Shown: in pieces, positions 5,949 to 6,188 of the stretch | Numbering within the stretch: the first letter of the stretch is position 1 | Layout: each line of letters begins with the position of its first letter | NCBI GenBank assembly: GCA_001778785.1 | Contig: MFIE01000003.1 | Location: 1,679-7,866, forward strand | From: Candidatus Giovannonibacteria bacterium RIFCSPLOWO2_01_FULL_46_13 | GTDB lineage: Bacteria; Patescibacteriota; Minisyncoccia; JACPKW01; UBA11713 | DNA: 6,188 nucleotides | Direction: 5' to 3' | Made by a program: the position numbers and the translations under genes | Notes under the pieces: model-generated | Seen by the model: only the letters and a program-made list of their open reading frames with translations | The model's database searches: none | Told to the model about the DNA's origin: nothing

Positions 5949-5964
5949 AGAGGAATATTCCTCT
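5949..5964 (+). repeat. perfect 16-bp palindrome at the predicted transcript start
   Basis: AGAGGAATATTCCTCT is its own reverse complement. It lies at about +2 to +17 of the predicted transcript. As DNA it has the size and placement of an operator for a dimeric repressor; as RNA it could fold into a 6-bp hairpin with an ATAT loop at the 5' end. No regulator gene is present in the window. Confidence 0.6.
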
Positions 5965-5981
5965 CAAAAAAATTCTAAAAA

Positions 5982-5990
5982 GGGAGGGTG
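5982..5990 (+). promoter_or_regulatory. Shine-Dalgarno sequence of the small gene
   Basis: GGGAGGGTG contains GGAGG at 5983-5987, 10 bases before the ATG at 5998. It is the only well-placed SD among the seven starts in the window, and it fixes the start of the 60-residue protein. Confidence 0.8.
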
Positions 5991-5997
5991 AAAAAGA

Positions 5998-6180
5998 ATG
6001 AGCAAGAACGACAATCGTCCCAAGGTAATAAAACTTTGTGGAGAAGAAATTGTCATCAACGGTCAAATGACTCCGGAGCAGAGCATCCAATACGCCAGAT
6101 TACATAGGCGTGCGCTGCACAGGGGTGAGATAAGAATGAACCCCAATCCTTCATCGTTTGGCCAAGAGCCAGAAAATTAG
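5998..6180 (+). CDS. small hypothetical protein, 60 residues
   Basis: I do not recognise this protein. It is soluble-looking, with no signal peptide or membrane segment. A short strand-like part (KVIKLCGEEIVINGQ, 9-23) includes one Cys (C14). A likely helix rich in Arg and His follows (TPEQSIQYARLHRRALHRGE, 25-44), then a polar tail with Asn, Pro and Glu. Support that it is real comes from the strong SD 10 bases upstream, an extended -10 promoter and palindrome in its leader, and a full reading frame with a clean TAG. It follows hpf on the same strand after a 127-base gap. The basic helix could bind nucleic acid, but that is a guess. Confidence 0.65.
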   Translation: MSKNDNRPKVIKLCGEEIVINGQMTPEQSIQYARLHRRALHRGEIRMNPNPSSFGQEPEN

Positions 6181-6188
6181 CGTTTACT

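Noticed and set aside
5881..5964. Replication origin
   Set aside because: Only one DnaA box is present, with no further boxes, no clear unwinding element and no dnaA or dnaN gene in the window.

Overview
The window reads as a piece of a small bacterial genome, most probably from the Candidate Phyla Radiation (Patescibacteria, Parcubacteria-like). This is inferred from gene style, since no marker gene is present. The clues are a Ser/Thr-rich surface protein built of short beta repeats, a secreted protein with two peptidoglycan-binding domains on Gly- and Pro-rich linkers, an O-antigen-ligase-type membrane protein fused to TPRs, AT-rich leaders mostly without Shine-Dalgarno (SD) sequences, and tight packing. 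All seven genes lie on the + strand and no intergenic gap exceeds about 130 bases.

Layout. (1) 36-1539: two envelope genes 10 bases apart, a 158-residue Ser/Thr-rich surface protein and a 338-residue secreted peptidoglycan-binding protein, closed by a strong intrinsic terminator at 1554-1589. (2) 1605-5389: a surface-glycan cassette. It holds a 730-residue ligase/polymerase with C-terminal TPRs, a 301-residue NAD-dependent sugar-nucleotide epimerase/dehydratase, and a 218-residue initiating phosphoglycosyl transferase that starts in an ATGA overlap with the epimerase stop. (3) 5451-5870: a ribosome hibernation factor (HPF/RaiA family) with a TATAAT-type promoter very close to its ATG. (4) 5871-5997: a dense 127-base regulatory spacer with a perfect DnaA-box 9-mer, a GC hairpin, a second hairpin, an extended -10 promoter candidate and a perfect 16-bp palindrome. 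It leads to a 60-residue unrecognised protein with the only well-placed SD among the seven genes.

How the genes may work together. The phosphoglycosyl transferase would load the first sugar phosphate on a lipid carrier, the epimerase would supply an activated sugar, and the TPR-ligase would polymerise or transfer the lipid-linked glycan outside the membrane. The two secreted proteins just upstream are plausible cell-surface partners, and the Ser/Thr-rich one a possible glycan acceptor. That link is inference from proximity and composition. I saw no mobile element, CRISPR array, tRNA or rRNA. No wholly new system is evident. The most unusual parts are the regulatory spacer with its small protein, the promoter-like element overlapping the terminator at 1548-1589, and the HPF with a non-standard basic tail.
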